Shown here: positions 45,090-52,894 of the stretch, in pieces
Numbering within the stretch: the stretch's first letter is position 1
Layout: each line of letters opens with the position of its first letter
Source: Verrucomicrobiia bacterium
GTDB lineage: Bacteria; Verrucomicrobiota; Verrucomicrobiia; Limisphaerales; UBA9464
Reading direction: 5' to 3'
Assembly: GCA_019634635.1 (NCBI GenBank)
Contig: JAHCBB010000022.1
Location: forward strand, 18,254-82,253
Length of the DNA stretch: 64,000 nt
Program-made: the position numbers and the translations under genes
The notes under the pieces: model-generated
What the model was told of the DNA's origin: nothing
The model's input: the letters and a program-made list of their open reading frames with translations, nothing else
Database searches by the model: none

Positions 45090-46355
45090 TCACTTCAGTT
45101 TGATTCGTGAAAATGCATCCCATTGCGACATGTCGGACAGGACGACCACATCGCCGGTCGCGAGCCCTTCCAACACCTCGATGGTGCTGACGGAGCTGCG
45201 GCCCAGCTTTACACTCACGCGGTCGGCTTCCCCGCTGGCGTTGACCCTGAAGAGACCGATGGTCGCATCGGGCTGTGCGCTGAAGGGACGGCCGACATAG
45301 AGCACATCCTCCAACCGCTCCAGTTCGATGGTTCCGTCCACGCTCAGGTCTGGCCGCGCGCCGCGAGGCAGGGCTCCAACGAGCTTCACGTCCACCGTCA
45401 CGGTCCCGTTCTGCACCGCCGGATCCACCCGGGTGACAACGCCATCTATCACTCCATTGCGCGTGTCAATCGCCGCCCGCTGGCCGATCTGCACGTCACG
45501 CGCCTGGGTCTCGGGGATCTTCACCTCGGCCTTGAGCCGGGTCGGCTGCACAATCTTCGCCAGCGTCGTGCCCGGGCCCATTCGCTGTCCGACCTGCAGC
45601 GTTTCGCGGCCATCACCGACGGACTGCAGGACGCCCTCGACGCCCGCGCGCACCTTGAGGGCGGCAACCTGTTTGCGACGCAACGCCACCGACGCACGCA
45701 GCTTTTCGACCTCGGCCTCCTGGACGGCCAGTTGGGCCTGGTCGGAGTCGCCCTTGATCAGGAGTCGCTTCAATTCGACCGCGAGTCGTTGCTGGAGATC
45801 TTCCGCCTTGGCGCGGGAGCGTTTCATGGTCAGGTCCGGCACCAAGCCGTCCTTCGCCAGAATGGAATCCGCCTCGGCATCAAGCGACGCCTGGGTGTGA
45901 TCCGCGCGCAGGGAGGCAATGGTGGACTCCTGGGTGAGCCGCTCGCTCTCCAATTGCACTTTCAATTGGCGGCGCTGGGCCTCGGCCGCCTTGAGCTGCC
46001 ATTCCAGATCGAACGCCTGCTGTTCCAGTTCGGGATTGCTGAGTTCGAGAATCAGCGTGTCCGCTTGCACCACCGCACCGGCCAGCACGTGGATGCGCTC
46101 GATGCGGCCGTCGGTGTCGGCCTGCACGTACTGAATCTGCTCCGGTACGAGCGTGCCGTTGCCACGCACCTGCCGAAGCATCTCCCCGCGCTTTACCGTA
46201 TCGGTCCACACTTGGGCGCGATCCACGCGCGGCGCGGCCGGCTCCAGCTTTGCCAGACCACGGGTGATCAACGCCAGCACCACGAGGCCCCCAAGGCCGA
46301 GGAGCCATCGGCGCCGGTTGCGGGCGCGTTTCAGGTCCGGGCGGGCGATGTCCAT
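45090..46355 (-). CDS. HlyD/MacA-family periplasmic adaptor
   Basis: The 421-residue protein has an N-terminal membrane anchor (WLLGLGGLVVLALI). A lipoyl/barrel-sandwich half (YVQADTDGRIERIHVLAGA) is followed by a long alpha-helical hairpin rich in Glu, Gln and Arg (~105-235), the second lipoyl half (AALKVRAGVEGVLQSV) and beta-barrel domains. Such adaptors link an inner-membrane ABC permease to a TolC-like outer-membrane channel. No TolC gene is in the window. The ATPase gene follows after 11 bp. Confidence 0.92.
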   Translation of the reverse strand: MDIARPDLKRARNRRRWLLGLGGLVVLALITRGLAKLEPAAPRVDRAQVWTDTVKRGEMLRQVRGNGTLVPEQIQYVQADTDGRIERIHVLAGAVVQADTLILELSNPELEQQAFDLEWQLKAAEAQRRQLKVQLESERLTQESTIASLRADHTQASLDAEADSILAKDGLVPDLTMKRSRAKAEDLQQRLAVELKRLLIKGDSDQAQLAVQEAEVEKLRASVALRRKQVAALKVRAGVEGVLQSVGDGRETLQVGQRMGPGTTLAKIVQPTRLKAEVKIPETQARDVQIGQRAAIDTRNGVIDGVVTRVDPAVQNGTVTVDVKLVGALPRGARPDLSVDGTIELERLEDVLYVGRPFSAQPDATIGLFRVNASGEADRVSVKLGRSSVSTIEVLEGLATGDVVVLSDMSQWDAFSRIKLK

Positions 46356-46389
46356 GGGTCAGAATCCGGGGGCTGCGAGTGGCCCTGAA

Positions 46390-46650
46390 TTATTGCAGGG
46401 GCGCGATGGCGACCGGGGAGCCGCGCCGGGCCGCCTGTTCAAGCGCGGTCTTCAGTTCGCCCTGATGCTGCCGCGCCCATTCCATGACGAGGTCCACCAC
46501 GCGGGCCGGGGCATTGCCGGCAATGATGCTCAACGTTGCGGCATCCAGCACCAGCTCGTGTTCACCGTAGTTGGCGTAGATGGCCGTGCGGCGATCGGGA
46601 AGTCGCATCAGGCGAACGATGATTCCGTAGAATCTGGAGATGACAGGCAT
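46390..46650 (-). CDS. DUF4160-like small protein
   Basis: The 86-residue protein begins MPVISRFYGIIVRLM, the DUF4160 opening, followed by a beta pair and the C-terminal helical part VVDLVMEWARQHQGEL. The family's usual His-rich segment after the first strand (a DHxPPHFH-like motif) is replaced by LPDRRTAIYANYGEHEL, so any metal site is lost. I chose ATG 46650 over the upstream one because it starts the conserved motif. It is the first gene after the sigma-54 promoter, 34 bp before the adaptor gene. Its role is unknown. Confidence 0.7.
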   Translation of the reverse strand: MPVISRFYGIIVRLMRLPDRRTAIYANYGEHELVLDAATLSIIAGNAPARVVDLVMEWARQHQGELKTALEQAARRGSPVAIAPLQ

Positions 46651-46725
46651 GACGTCGGTTTCCGTTTCAAGGTGCGCAGGCCGGACCGGTTTCGATGCCG
46701 GCATCGCGCACCCGATGAAAGCTGA

Positions 46726-46741
46726 CGCAGCCGGCGTGCCA
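46726..46741 (-). promoter_or_regulatory. Predicted sigma-54 promoter of the efflux operon
   Basis: The minus strand reads TGGCACGCCGGCTGCG, matching the consensus TGGCACRNNNNTTGCW at all but two of its specified bases, with correct GG-GC spacing. It lies 76 bp upstream of the DUF4160-like start and upstream of the adaptor gene. The sigma-54 activator gene at 48389 is in the same cluster. Confidence 0.7.
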
Positions 46742-46917
46742 TCGCGCGAAAGGTATCCGTCCGGGGGGCGGACCGAAGCAGCCTCCTCAACGGATCTAAT
46801 TGAATGACAGTTGATTACGGTCAGGAGATATTCAGCATTCTTCCCCTGGCATTTCCCTAATTCTCACAGGGATCCCGTCGTGGAAGCTGCCCCCGGTTTC
46901 GCTGCTGGGATTCGGCC

Positions 46918-46933
46918 GTCCCAGAAATGGGAC
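46918..46933. promoter_or_regulatory. Inverted repeat, candidate activator site or terminator
   Basis: GTCCCAGAAATGGGAC is a perfect 6-bp inverted repeat with a GAAA loop, 177 bp upstream of the -24 element and 31 bp past the kinase stop. The distance suits an upstream activating sequence for an NtrC-type regulator. A hairpin terminator of the kinase gene is the alternative; no T-run follows. Confidence 0.4.
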
Positions 46934-46964
46934 ACCGCGGAAGCCGGCCACGTACAGCGGTCGC

Positions 46965-48299
46965 TCAAGGGCCGGACAGCGGCAGGCGCAACACGGCCTC
47001 GGCACCGGGACCGTCCGTCCGATTGGACAGGCTGAGCGTGCCGTCATGCCCCTCGACGATCTGACGGCAGAGCGCGAGACCGATGCCTGATCCGCCAGGC
47101 TTGGTCGTGAAAAAGGGCACGAAGAGATTGCCCGTTTCCGCGAGGCCGGGCCCGTTGTCGCGCACGATGAGAACGAACTGGTCGAGCTTCAAATGCCACT
47201 GGATTTCGACCTCCGGCGCCCGCCCGCCCGCGTCGGCGAGGGCGGCATCCGCGGCATTGCGTACGAGGTTGATCAACACCTGATCGAGTTGGTCCGGATC
47301 CGCGTGAATGGTGACCTCCGGACCGGACGCCAGCCGCACCGGGAGGCGGGGCTCAAGCCGGACCACACGGCCCGCCCACTCCGACACGCTGAAGGCCCGC
47401 CTGCTGGGGGCGGGCAGCCGGGCCAGGCGCGAATACACCTCCATGAACCGGCTCAACGCACCGGCGCGCGCTTGAATGATGTCCAACCCTCCGCGCAGAT
47501 CCTCCTCCCAGTCGGAGGGACGCGGCCGCCGGGCGAGCAACTGCTCCAGGCTGCCACTGATCGAGCAGATGGGCGCCAGGCTGTTGTTCAGCTCATGGCC
47601 GATCACGCGAACAAGCCGCTTCCATGCCTGACGTTCCTCCTCCCGCAGGGTGCGGGACAAGTCCGTCAGCACGACAAGCTGGTGCGGCTGGCCCGCTTCC
47701 CGGAACGAGGTGCGTCGCAGGGCCCAGCGGCCCAGCTTGCCGTCAAACGCCGTATCGAGGACGCGTGAGGACTCCCCGCGCAGCGTTTCCGCAAGGCCCA
47801 GTTCGGCCGCGGACCTTCCGGTCATCTGACCGACGGTGCGGCCCAGCAGTTGTCCTCCGGCGCTGTTGACCAGCCGCAGGCGCTGCTCGTGATCGAAGGC
47901 GAAAATCGCCACGCTGATCTCCTCCATCACAGTTCGCAGCAGGGTGGCCGTTTCGACGCCTTCCAGCCGACGGGAGCGGAGATCGTCGCACAACAGATTC
48001 AACTCGGCGACCAGCTCCCCCATCGCATCCTCGCGACCGGCGCCCCGCACCCGGATGCTGAAATCACCCTCACGCATTCCGGCCACCTGGTTGGATAGCG
48101 TGCGCAGCGGATGACGAATCCAGCGACTCAATGCGACCACGATGAGCAGCGGCATCGCCCCGCCGACCAGCACGGCAAGGGCCCGCTGCCAGCCGGACCG
48201 CCCACCATCCAGCGCCCACAGTCCGGCGAGGATCAGGCCAGGCAGGATGGCCGCCAAACCGAACACGAAGAGGCGGCGTTCAAAACCACGAACAAACAT
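46965..48299 (-). CDS. NtrY-like sensor histidine kinase
   Basis: The 444-residue kinase has two N-terminal membrane helices (about 12-30 and 40-57) with a short loop between them, a HAMP linker (RWIRHPLRTLSNQVAGMREG), a PAS-like region (~125-210), the phospho-accepting His235 in RVIGHELNNSLAPI, and an ATPase domain with INLVRNAADAAL, DNGPGL, FVPFFTTKPGGSGIGL. The short periplasmic loop suggests that it senses the membrane or an internal cue. Its gene follows that of the sigma-54 response regulator by 89 bp. Confidence 0.92.
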   Translation of the reverse strand: MFVRGFERRLFVFGLAAILPGLILAGLWALDGGRSGWQRALAVLVGGAMPLLIVVALSRWIRHPLRTLSNQVAGMREGDFSIRVRGAGREDAMGELVAELNLLCDDLRSRRLEGVETATLLRTVMEEISVAIFAFDHEQRLRLVNSAGGQLLGRTVGQMTGRSAAELGLAETLRGESSRVLDTAFDGKLGRWALRRTSFREAGQPHQLVVLTDLSRTLREEERQAWKRLVRVIGHELNNSLAPICSISGSLEQLLARRPRPSDWEEDLRGGLDIIQARAGALSRFMEVYSRLARLPAPSRRAFSVSEWAGRVVRLEPRLPVRLASGPEVTIHADPDQLDQVLINLVRNAADAALADAGGRAPEVEIQWHLKLDQFVLIVRDNGPGLAETGNLFVPFFTTKPGGSGIGLALCRQIVEGHDGTLSLSNRTDGPGAEAVLRLPLSGP

Positions 48300-48388
48300 G
48301 GGTCAATGGTTGGGAGGATCGCAGGCGGTCCCCGCGCCGACGAGTGCCTCCTGCGGCGTCCCTTCAGAGCTGGTTCCCCGCACGAAGC

Positions 48389-49750
48389 TCACAGGCCGTA
48401 TTTCTCCAGTCGCCGGTAGAATGCGCTCCGGCTCAGGCCCAGCGCCTCCGCCGCCTTCATCGCATTGCCGCCGCAACGCGCCAGCGTCTGCTGGATCAGG
48501 AATCGCTCCACGGTTTCCAGGCTCATGTCCTCCAACCGGGGTGCCGCTGTGCGGGCGGACCCCAATCCAAGGTCCGCCGCACGGACCAGGGGACCGTCCC
48601 CCAGCAGCACGGCACGCTCGATCGCATGGCTCAACTCCCGCAGGTTTCCCGGCCACGGATGTGCGTGCAGTGCCGCCAGCGCCGCGGGCTCCAGACCGGC
48701 AAAGTGTTTGCGGTACCGGGCCTGTTGCTGCTGCAGGAAATGCAGCGCGAGCGGCTCCAGATCCTCGCGTCGCTCGCGCAGCGGAGGCAGATGGATTTCG
48801 ACCGTGTTCAACCGGAAGAGGAGATCCTGACGGAACCGTCCGGCCGCCACTTCGGCCATCAGGTCCGCGTTGGTCGCGGCAATGAGGCGCACGTCGGCCT
48901 GCTGGGTGCGCGACGAGCCCACGCGCTCAAACGAATGGCTTTCGAGGACGCGCAACAATTTGGACTGCTGGCCGGAGGGCACATTGGCGATCTCATCGAG
49001 GAACAAGGTGCCGCCCTCGGCCATTTCGAACCGGCCGATCCGGTCCGCCCGGGCATCGGTGAACGCACCGCGGACGTGTCCGAACAACTCGCTCTCAAAC
49101 AACGATTCACTCAGCCCCCCCATGTTGACCGCCACAAACGGACGGGCCGCCCTCGGGCCCGCGGCGTGCAGGGCCGCCGCGACCACGCCCTTGCCGGTTC
49201 CGTTTTCTCCGGTGATCAGCACCGTGGCATCGCTCGGCCCCACACGCTGGATCCGATCGAGCACCGGCTGCATGACGGGTGACTCCGCGACGAGTCCCGG
49301 AACGGAGGTCTGCCCGGACGTTGTGAGGGCCGACAACCGCTCCCCATCGCGCAAGGCACGCCGGAGGGCGATCTGGTTGCGGACGATGGCGAGGACCCGG
49401 GCATTTTCCCAGGGCTTTTGGATGAAGTCCCGCGCGCCGCGCCGCATGGCCTCCACCGCGACGTCCACACTGGCCCATGCGGTCATGACCACCACCGGAA
49501 GGGTGGGGTCCACCGCGGGAATGCGGGCGAGCAGATCCAGCCCCTCCTGGCCGCTGGTGGTGTCCCGGGTGTAGTTCAGGTCGGCGATGAGGAGGTCGTA
49601 CTCGGAGCGGCCAACGGCATCGAGCGCTGCCCGCGGCGAATGAACCAGTTCGGTGCGCCAGCCTTCGCCCTTGAACAGCAGGCGGAGCGCCGCGCCGACA
49701 TCCGGTTGATCATCGGCAACCAGCAGTCGGGGAACGGGCGCGGCAGCCAC
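48389..49750 (-). CDS. NtrC-family sigma-54 response regulator
   Basis: The 453-residue protein has a receiver domain (Asp57 in LLIADLNY, Lys112 in FIQKPWEN), a sigma-54 AAA+ domain (Walker A GENGTGKG, Walker B GGTLFLDEI) and a Fis-type DNA-binding end (AAEALGLSRSAFYRRLEKYGL region). The sigma-54 contact loop reads GAFTDA, with Asp232 where GAFTGA is usual; this variant also occurs in other regulators. I chose the GTG at 49750 because upstream codons run into the rplK terminator. It probably acts at the promoter at 46726. Confidence 0.92.
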   Translation of the reverse strand: MAAAPVPRLLVADDQPDVGAALRLLFKGEGWRTELVHSPRAALDAVGRSEYDLLIADLNYTRDTTSGQEGLDLLARIPAVDPTLPVVVMTAWASVDVAVEAMRRGARDFIQKPWENARVLAIVRNQIALRRALRDGERLSALTTSGQTSVPGLVAESPVMQPVLDRIQRVGPSDATVLITGENGTGKGVVAAALHAAGPRAARPFVAVNMGGLSESLFESELFGHVRGAFTDARADRIGRFEMAEGGTLFLDEIANVPSGQQSKLLRVLESHSFERVGSSRTQQADVRLIAATNADLMAEVAAGRFRQDLLFRLNTVEIHLPPLRERREDLEPLALHFLQQQQARYRKHFAGLEPAALAALHAHPWPGNLRELSHAIERAVLLGDGPLVRAADLGLGSARTAAPRLEDMSLETVERFLIQQTLARCGGNAMKAAEALGLSRSAFYRRLEKYGL

Positions 49751-49801
49751 GGCGCGGGTGTAGCGGGAAGCCGCCCCGGTACGCAAGCCGGGCGGACAGA
49801 A

Positions 49802-49835
49802 AAAAGGCCCCGTCCGGAGCGGACGAGGCCTTTTC
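49802..49835 (-). terminator. Rho-independent terminator after rplK
   Basis: On the minus strand a GC-rich hairpin (AGGCC-TCGTCCG, CTC loop, CGGACG-GGGCCT) is followed by TTTTTT. It lies 20 bp past the rplK stop and closes the tuf-rplK unit. Confidence 0.88.
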
Positions 49836-49854
49836 GGGGTGGCGGACTGAACGA

Positions 49855-50280
49855 TCAGTCCACCACTTCGATGCCCATGTTGCGCGCCGTGCCGCTGATC
49901 ATCCGGACCGCGGCCTCCTCGCTGTTGGCGTTCAGGTCGCTGCCCTTGAGCTTGATGATTTCCAGGATTTGTTTCCGGGTCACCTTGCCGACCTTGTCCT
50001 TGTTGGGGACCTTGGACCCGGAGGCGATCCCGGCGGCCTTCTTGAGGAGCACCGCGGCGGGCGGGGACTTCAGGATGAAGGTGAAGGATTTGTCCTGATA
50101 CACCGTGATGACCACCGGGATGACGAGCCCTCCCTTGTCCTTGGTGGCGGCGTTGAACTCCTTGCAGAACGCCATGATGTTGATGCCCTGGGAGCCCAGG
50201 GCGGGTCCGACCGGCGGTGCGGGGTTGGCCTGGCCGGCGGTGATCTGAAGTTTGACGATGCCTGTGACTTTCTTGGCCAT
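49855..50280 (-). CDS. rplK: 50S ribosomal protein L11
   Basis: The 141-residue length and the conserved KLQITAGQANPAPPVGPALG and GINIMAFCKEFNAAT segments identify L11, the stalk-base protein that binds the GTPase centre of 23S rRNA. It lies 57 bp after nusG. A terminator follows immediately and rplA is absent, unlike the usual rplKAJL order. Confidence 0.98.
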   Translation of the reverse strand: MAKKVTGIVKLQITAGQANPAPPVGPALGSQGINIMAFCKEFNAATKDKGGLVIPVVITVYQDKSFTFILKSPPAAVLLKKAAGIASGSKVPNKDKVGKVTRKQILEIIKLKGSDLNANSEEAAVRMISGTARNMGIEVVD

Positions 50281-50337
50281 GATGCGTGTTCTTGGGATGG
50301 GTGCCGTCTGCGGGATTGTGGAGGGGCTGGAGAGGCC

Positions 50338-50886
50338 TCACGCCTTCTCGACCTGCCAGTACTCGAGTTCGACGGGCGTCTTGCGCCCGAAAATGTCCAC
50401 GGTGACCTTGAGCTTGCCCTTGTCGGGCTCGACCTCCTCGATGACGCCGCTGAAGTTGAGAAAGGGGCCATCGTTGATCTTGACCGTTTCTCCCAGGTCA
50501 AAATGCACCTTGGGTTTCTCGGTGTCCTCGGCGTCGCTCACCGCCTCCTTGATCGAGGCGATCTCCTCGGGATCCACCTCCGCGGGGCGCTCGCCACCGA
50601 TGAAACCGATCACCCCGTCAATGCCCTTGATGAAGTACCAGGGTTTCTCCAGGAGCCGCCGGTTGTCATCGAGCAGCGCCATCTCGATGTACAGATAGCC
50701 CGGATGCAGCTTGCGGTTCGTGACGGTCTTCTTCCCGCCGCGGACTTCCACGACCTTTTCCATCGGGAGGAGCACCTCGTTGATGTACGGTTCCATCTCC
50801 TCAAGGCGCAGGCGCTTCAGGATGGTGTCCCGGACCTTCTGCTCCTTGCCGGCGAGGACGTGGAGGGCAAACCAGCGGTGTTTCAT
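50338..50886 (-). CDS. nusG: Transcription termination/antitermination factor NusG
   Basis: The 182-residue protein has the NGN domain (WFALHVLAGKEQKVRDTI; YLYIEMALLDD) and a C-terminal KOW domain (VKINDGPFLNFSGVIEEV). It binds RNA polymerase and couples it to Rho or the ribosome. It lies 18 bp after secE. Confidence 0.97.
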   Translation of the reverse strand: MKHRWFALHVLAGKEQKVRDTILKRLRLEEMEPYINEVLLPMEKVVEVRGGKKTVTNRKLHPGYLYIEMALLDDNRRLLEKPWYFIKGIDGVIGFIGGERPAEVDPEEIASIKEAVSDAEDTEKPKVHFDLGETVKINDGPFLNFSGVIEEVEPDKGKLKVTVDIFGRKTPVELEYWQVEKA

Positions 50887-50904
50887 GTCAGAGCGCGGAC
50901 CCGG

Positions 50905-51168
50905 TTACTCGATGAGGCTGCGAATCACCCTCAGCACCCCGGCATCCACGATGAGCAGGAAGACGGCCATGATGGCGATGGTGCAGAGCACGAGCACGGT
51001 GGATTCCCTCAACTCGTCGCGGCTGGGCCAGCTGCACTTGCGCAGCTCATCCCGCGTGTCGGCGAGGTAGTTCGCAAACCTGGTGAGGTAGCCGTACTTC
51101 CAAAGGAGCCCGAACAGCGTCCCGACGACGGCGGCCCAGATCAGCAGCTTGATGTAGAACTGTTGCAC
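50905..51168 (-). CDS. secE: Preprotein translocase subunit SecE
   Basis: The 87-residue product starts at GTG 51168, 10 bp after the tRNA-Ser gene; the open frame above it passes through the tRNA genes and is not coding. The conserved amphipathic segment LADTRDELRKCSWPSRDELR precedes the essential membrane helix (STVLVLCTIAIMAVFLLIVD). A second hydrophobic stretch (YIKLLIWAAVVGTLFGLL) at the N-terminus means two membrane spans, where minimal SecE proteins have one. Confidence 0.95.
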   Translation of the reverse strand: MQQFYIKLLIWAAVVGTLFGLLWKYGYLTRFANYLADTRDELRKCSWPSRDELRESTVLVLCTIAIMAVFLLIVDAGVLRVIRSLIE

Positions 51169-51178
51169 GAGATGAAGG

Positions 51179-51267
51179 TGGCGGAGGGGGAGGGATTCGA
51201 ACCCCCGGTGGGTGATGCCCACAGCGGTTTTCAAGACCGCCGCAATAGACCACTCTGCCACCCCTCC
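51179..51267 (-). tRNA. tRNA-Ser (anticodon TGA)
   Basis: The 7-bp acceptor stem GGAGGGG/CCCCTCC, a long variable arm typical of tRNA-Ser, the anticodon loop CTTGAAA and an encoded CCA end are all visible. It lies between tRNA-Trp and secE, where most bacteria have no tRNA-Ser. Confidence 0.95.
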
Positions 51268-51276
51268 ACGGGGTTT

Positions 51277-51352
51277 TGGCAGGGCGTGAGGGACTCGAAC
51301 CCCCAACCAACGGTTTTGGAGACCGCTACTCTACCAATTGAGCTAACGCCCT
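51277..51352 (-). tRNA. tRNA-Trp (anticodon CCA)
   Basis: The 76-nt cloverleaf has acceptor stem AGGGCGT/ACGCCCT, anticodon loop TCTCCAAAA centred on CCA, T-loop GGTTCGAGTCC and an encoded CCA end. It is in the common position between tuf and secE. Confidence 0.97.
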
Positions 51353-51421
51353 GTCCGATTGAAAACCTCCCGGGATTGGATGGCCGGCCGGCGGGGCGAT
51401 ATTCATCGCCCCGCCCAGGGC

Positions 51422-52609
51422 TCAGGCGATGACCTCCGTCACCCGCCCGGCACCGATGGTCCTGCCGCCCTCGCGGATCGCGAACCGAAGGCCCTTCTCC
51501 ATGGCGACCGGCGCCAGGAGCTTGATCTCGACGTTGACGTTGTCGCCGGGCATGACCATTTCCACCCCTTCGGGCAGCGTCACGCCACCGGTGACATCCG
51601 AGGTGCGGAAGTAGAACTGCGGACGGTAGTTGTTGAAGAACGGGGTGTGCCGGCCGCCCTCGTCCTTGGTCAGCACGTACACCTCGGCGCGGAAGTGGGT
51701 GTGCGGGGTGATCGAGCCGGGCTTGGCCAGCACCATGCCACGCTCCACATCCTCCTTCTTGGTGCCGCGCAGCAGCACGCCGCAGTTGTCTCCGGCCTGC
51801 GCCGAGTCCAGCAGCTTGCGGAACATCTCGATGTCGGTGGCCGTGGTCTTGCGCGTGTCACGCAGACCGACGATCTCGACCTCCTCCATCTTCTTGAGCA
51901 CGCCGCGCTCCACACGGCCGGTCACCACGGTACCGCGACCCTCAATGTTGAACACGTCCTCGATGCACATCAGGAACGGCTTGTCCTGCTCACGCGTCGG
52001 CTCCGGCACGAACGAGTCCAGGGCGTCCAGAAGGCTCGCAATCGCCGCCTCGCCCTCGGGCGTGGCCGCCAGCGCCGCGGTCGCGGAACCCCGGACGATC
52101 GGGGTGGTGTCGCCCGGGAAGCCGTACTTGTTCAGCAACTCCCGGATCTCCATCTCAATCAGCTCCAGCAGGTCCGCGTCGGCCAGGTCCACCTTGTTCA
52201 GGAACACCACGATGCTCGGCACGCCCACCTGTCGGGCCAGCAGGATGTGCTCGCGGGTCTGCGGCATCGGGCCGTCCGCCGCGCTGACCACCAGGATGGC
52301 GCCGTCCATCTGCGCCGCGCCGGTGATCATGTTCTTCACGTAGTCGGCATGACCCGGACAGTCCACGTGCGCGTAGTGCCGCAACGGGCTTTCGTACTCC
52401 ACGTGCGAGACCGCGATCGTCACCGTCTTGGTGTCGTCCCGGACCGTGCCGCCCTTGGTGATGTCGGCGTACGAAATGGCCGGAGCAAGCCCCTTGCGGT
52501 TCTGCACCGCGACGATCGCGGCGGTCAGGGTGGATTTGCCGTGGTCCACGTGGCCGATGGTACCCACGTTGAGGTGCGGCTTCGTGCGTTGGAAGTTCTC
52601 TTTTGCCAT
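51422..52609 (-). CDS. tuf: Elongation factor Tu (divergent switch I)
   Basis: The 395-residue GTPase starts MAKENFQRTKPHLNVGTIGH and has G1 GHVDHGKS, G3 DCPGHADY, G4 NKVD and full-length domains II and III. It delivers aminoacyl-tRNA to the ribosome. Its switch I is unusual: where bacterial EF-Tu has the KARGITI sequence, this one has RDDTKTVTI before AVSHVEYES. PVC bacteria have EF-Tu variants of this kind, as far as I recall. Its place in the tRNA-Thr/tuf/tRNA-Trp/secE order supports it as a housekeeping copy. ATG 52609 is chosen because the upstream frame crosses the tRNA-Thr gene. Confidence 0.96.
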   Translation of the reverse strand: MAKENFQRTKPHLNVGTIGHVDHGKSTLTAAIVAVQNRKGLAPAISYADITKGGTVRDDTKTVTIAVSHVEYESPLRHYAHVDCPGHADYVKNMITGAAQMDGAILVVSAADGPMPQTREHILLARQVGVPSIVVFLNKVDLADADLLELIEMEIRELLNKYGFPGDTTPIVRGSATAALAATPEGEAAIASLLDALDSFVPEPTREQDKPFLMCIEDVFNIEGRGTVVTGRVERGVLKKMEEVEIVGLRDTRKTTATDIEMFRKLLDSAQAGDNCGVLLRGTKKEDVERGMVLAKPGSITPHTHFRAEVYVLTKDEGGRHTPFFNNYRPQFYFRTSDVTGGVTLPEGVEMVMPGDNVNVEIKLLAPVAMEKGLRFAIREGGRTIGAGRVTEVIA

Positions 52610-52663
52610 GTGACTGACGTATGCTGGTTTTCGCTGATTGCCCTGCAGAGGAACCCCGCCGAC

Positions 52664-52739
52664 TGGAGCCCACGATCGGGTTTGAACCGATGACCTCGTC
52701 CTTACCAAGGACGTGCTCTGCCAGCTGAGCTACGTGGGC
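52664..52739 (-). tRNA. tRNA-Thr (anticodon GGT)
   Basis: The 76-nt cloverleaf has acceptor stem GCCCACG/CGTGGGC, anticodon loop with TTGGTAA, T-loop GGTTCAAACCC and encoded CCA. It lies 54 bp upstream of tuf in the common bacterial order. Confidence 0.97.
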
Positions 52740-52852
52740 GCCGTCATTCGGCCGTTTTGCCGCCTCCCGGCGACAAAAAATTCAGTTCCCACGCCTGCTC
52801 GCAGGCGAAGAAACCGAAGTCGGGCGTCTGCAACGCTTCTCTGAAGCGCGGA

Positions 52853-52881
52853 TTCATATGAGGACCCACCCGAAGTGTCAA
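52853..52881 (-). promoter_or_regulatory. Sigma-70 promoter of the tRNA-Thr/tuf/secE/nusG/rplK unit
   Basis: A perfect -35 (TTGACA, 52876-52881) and a 17-bp spacer lead to TATGAA (52853-52858), matching -10 at four of six positions. The start would be near 52846, about 107 bp before tRNA-Thr, and the site lies just past the stop of the upstream DUF1080 gene. Confidence 0.75.
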
Positions 52882-52894
52882 CGGGTTTCTCGGG

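Noticed and set aside
50281..50341. A 650-aa reading of the response regulator extending across rplK
   Set aside because: The frame is open by chance through the rplK gene and its terminator; the receiver domain begins just after GTG 49750.
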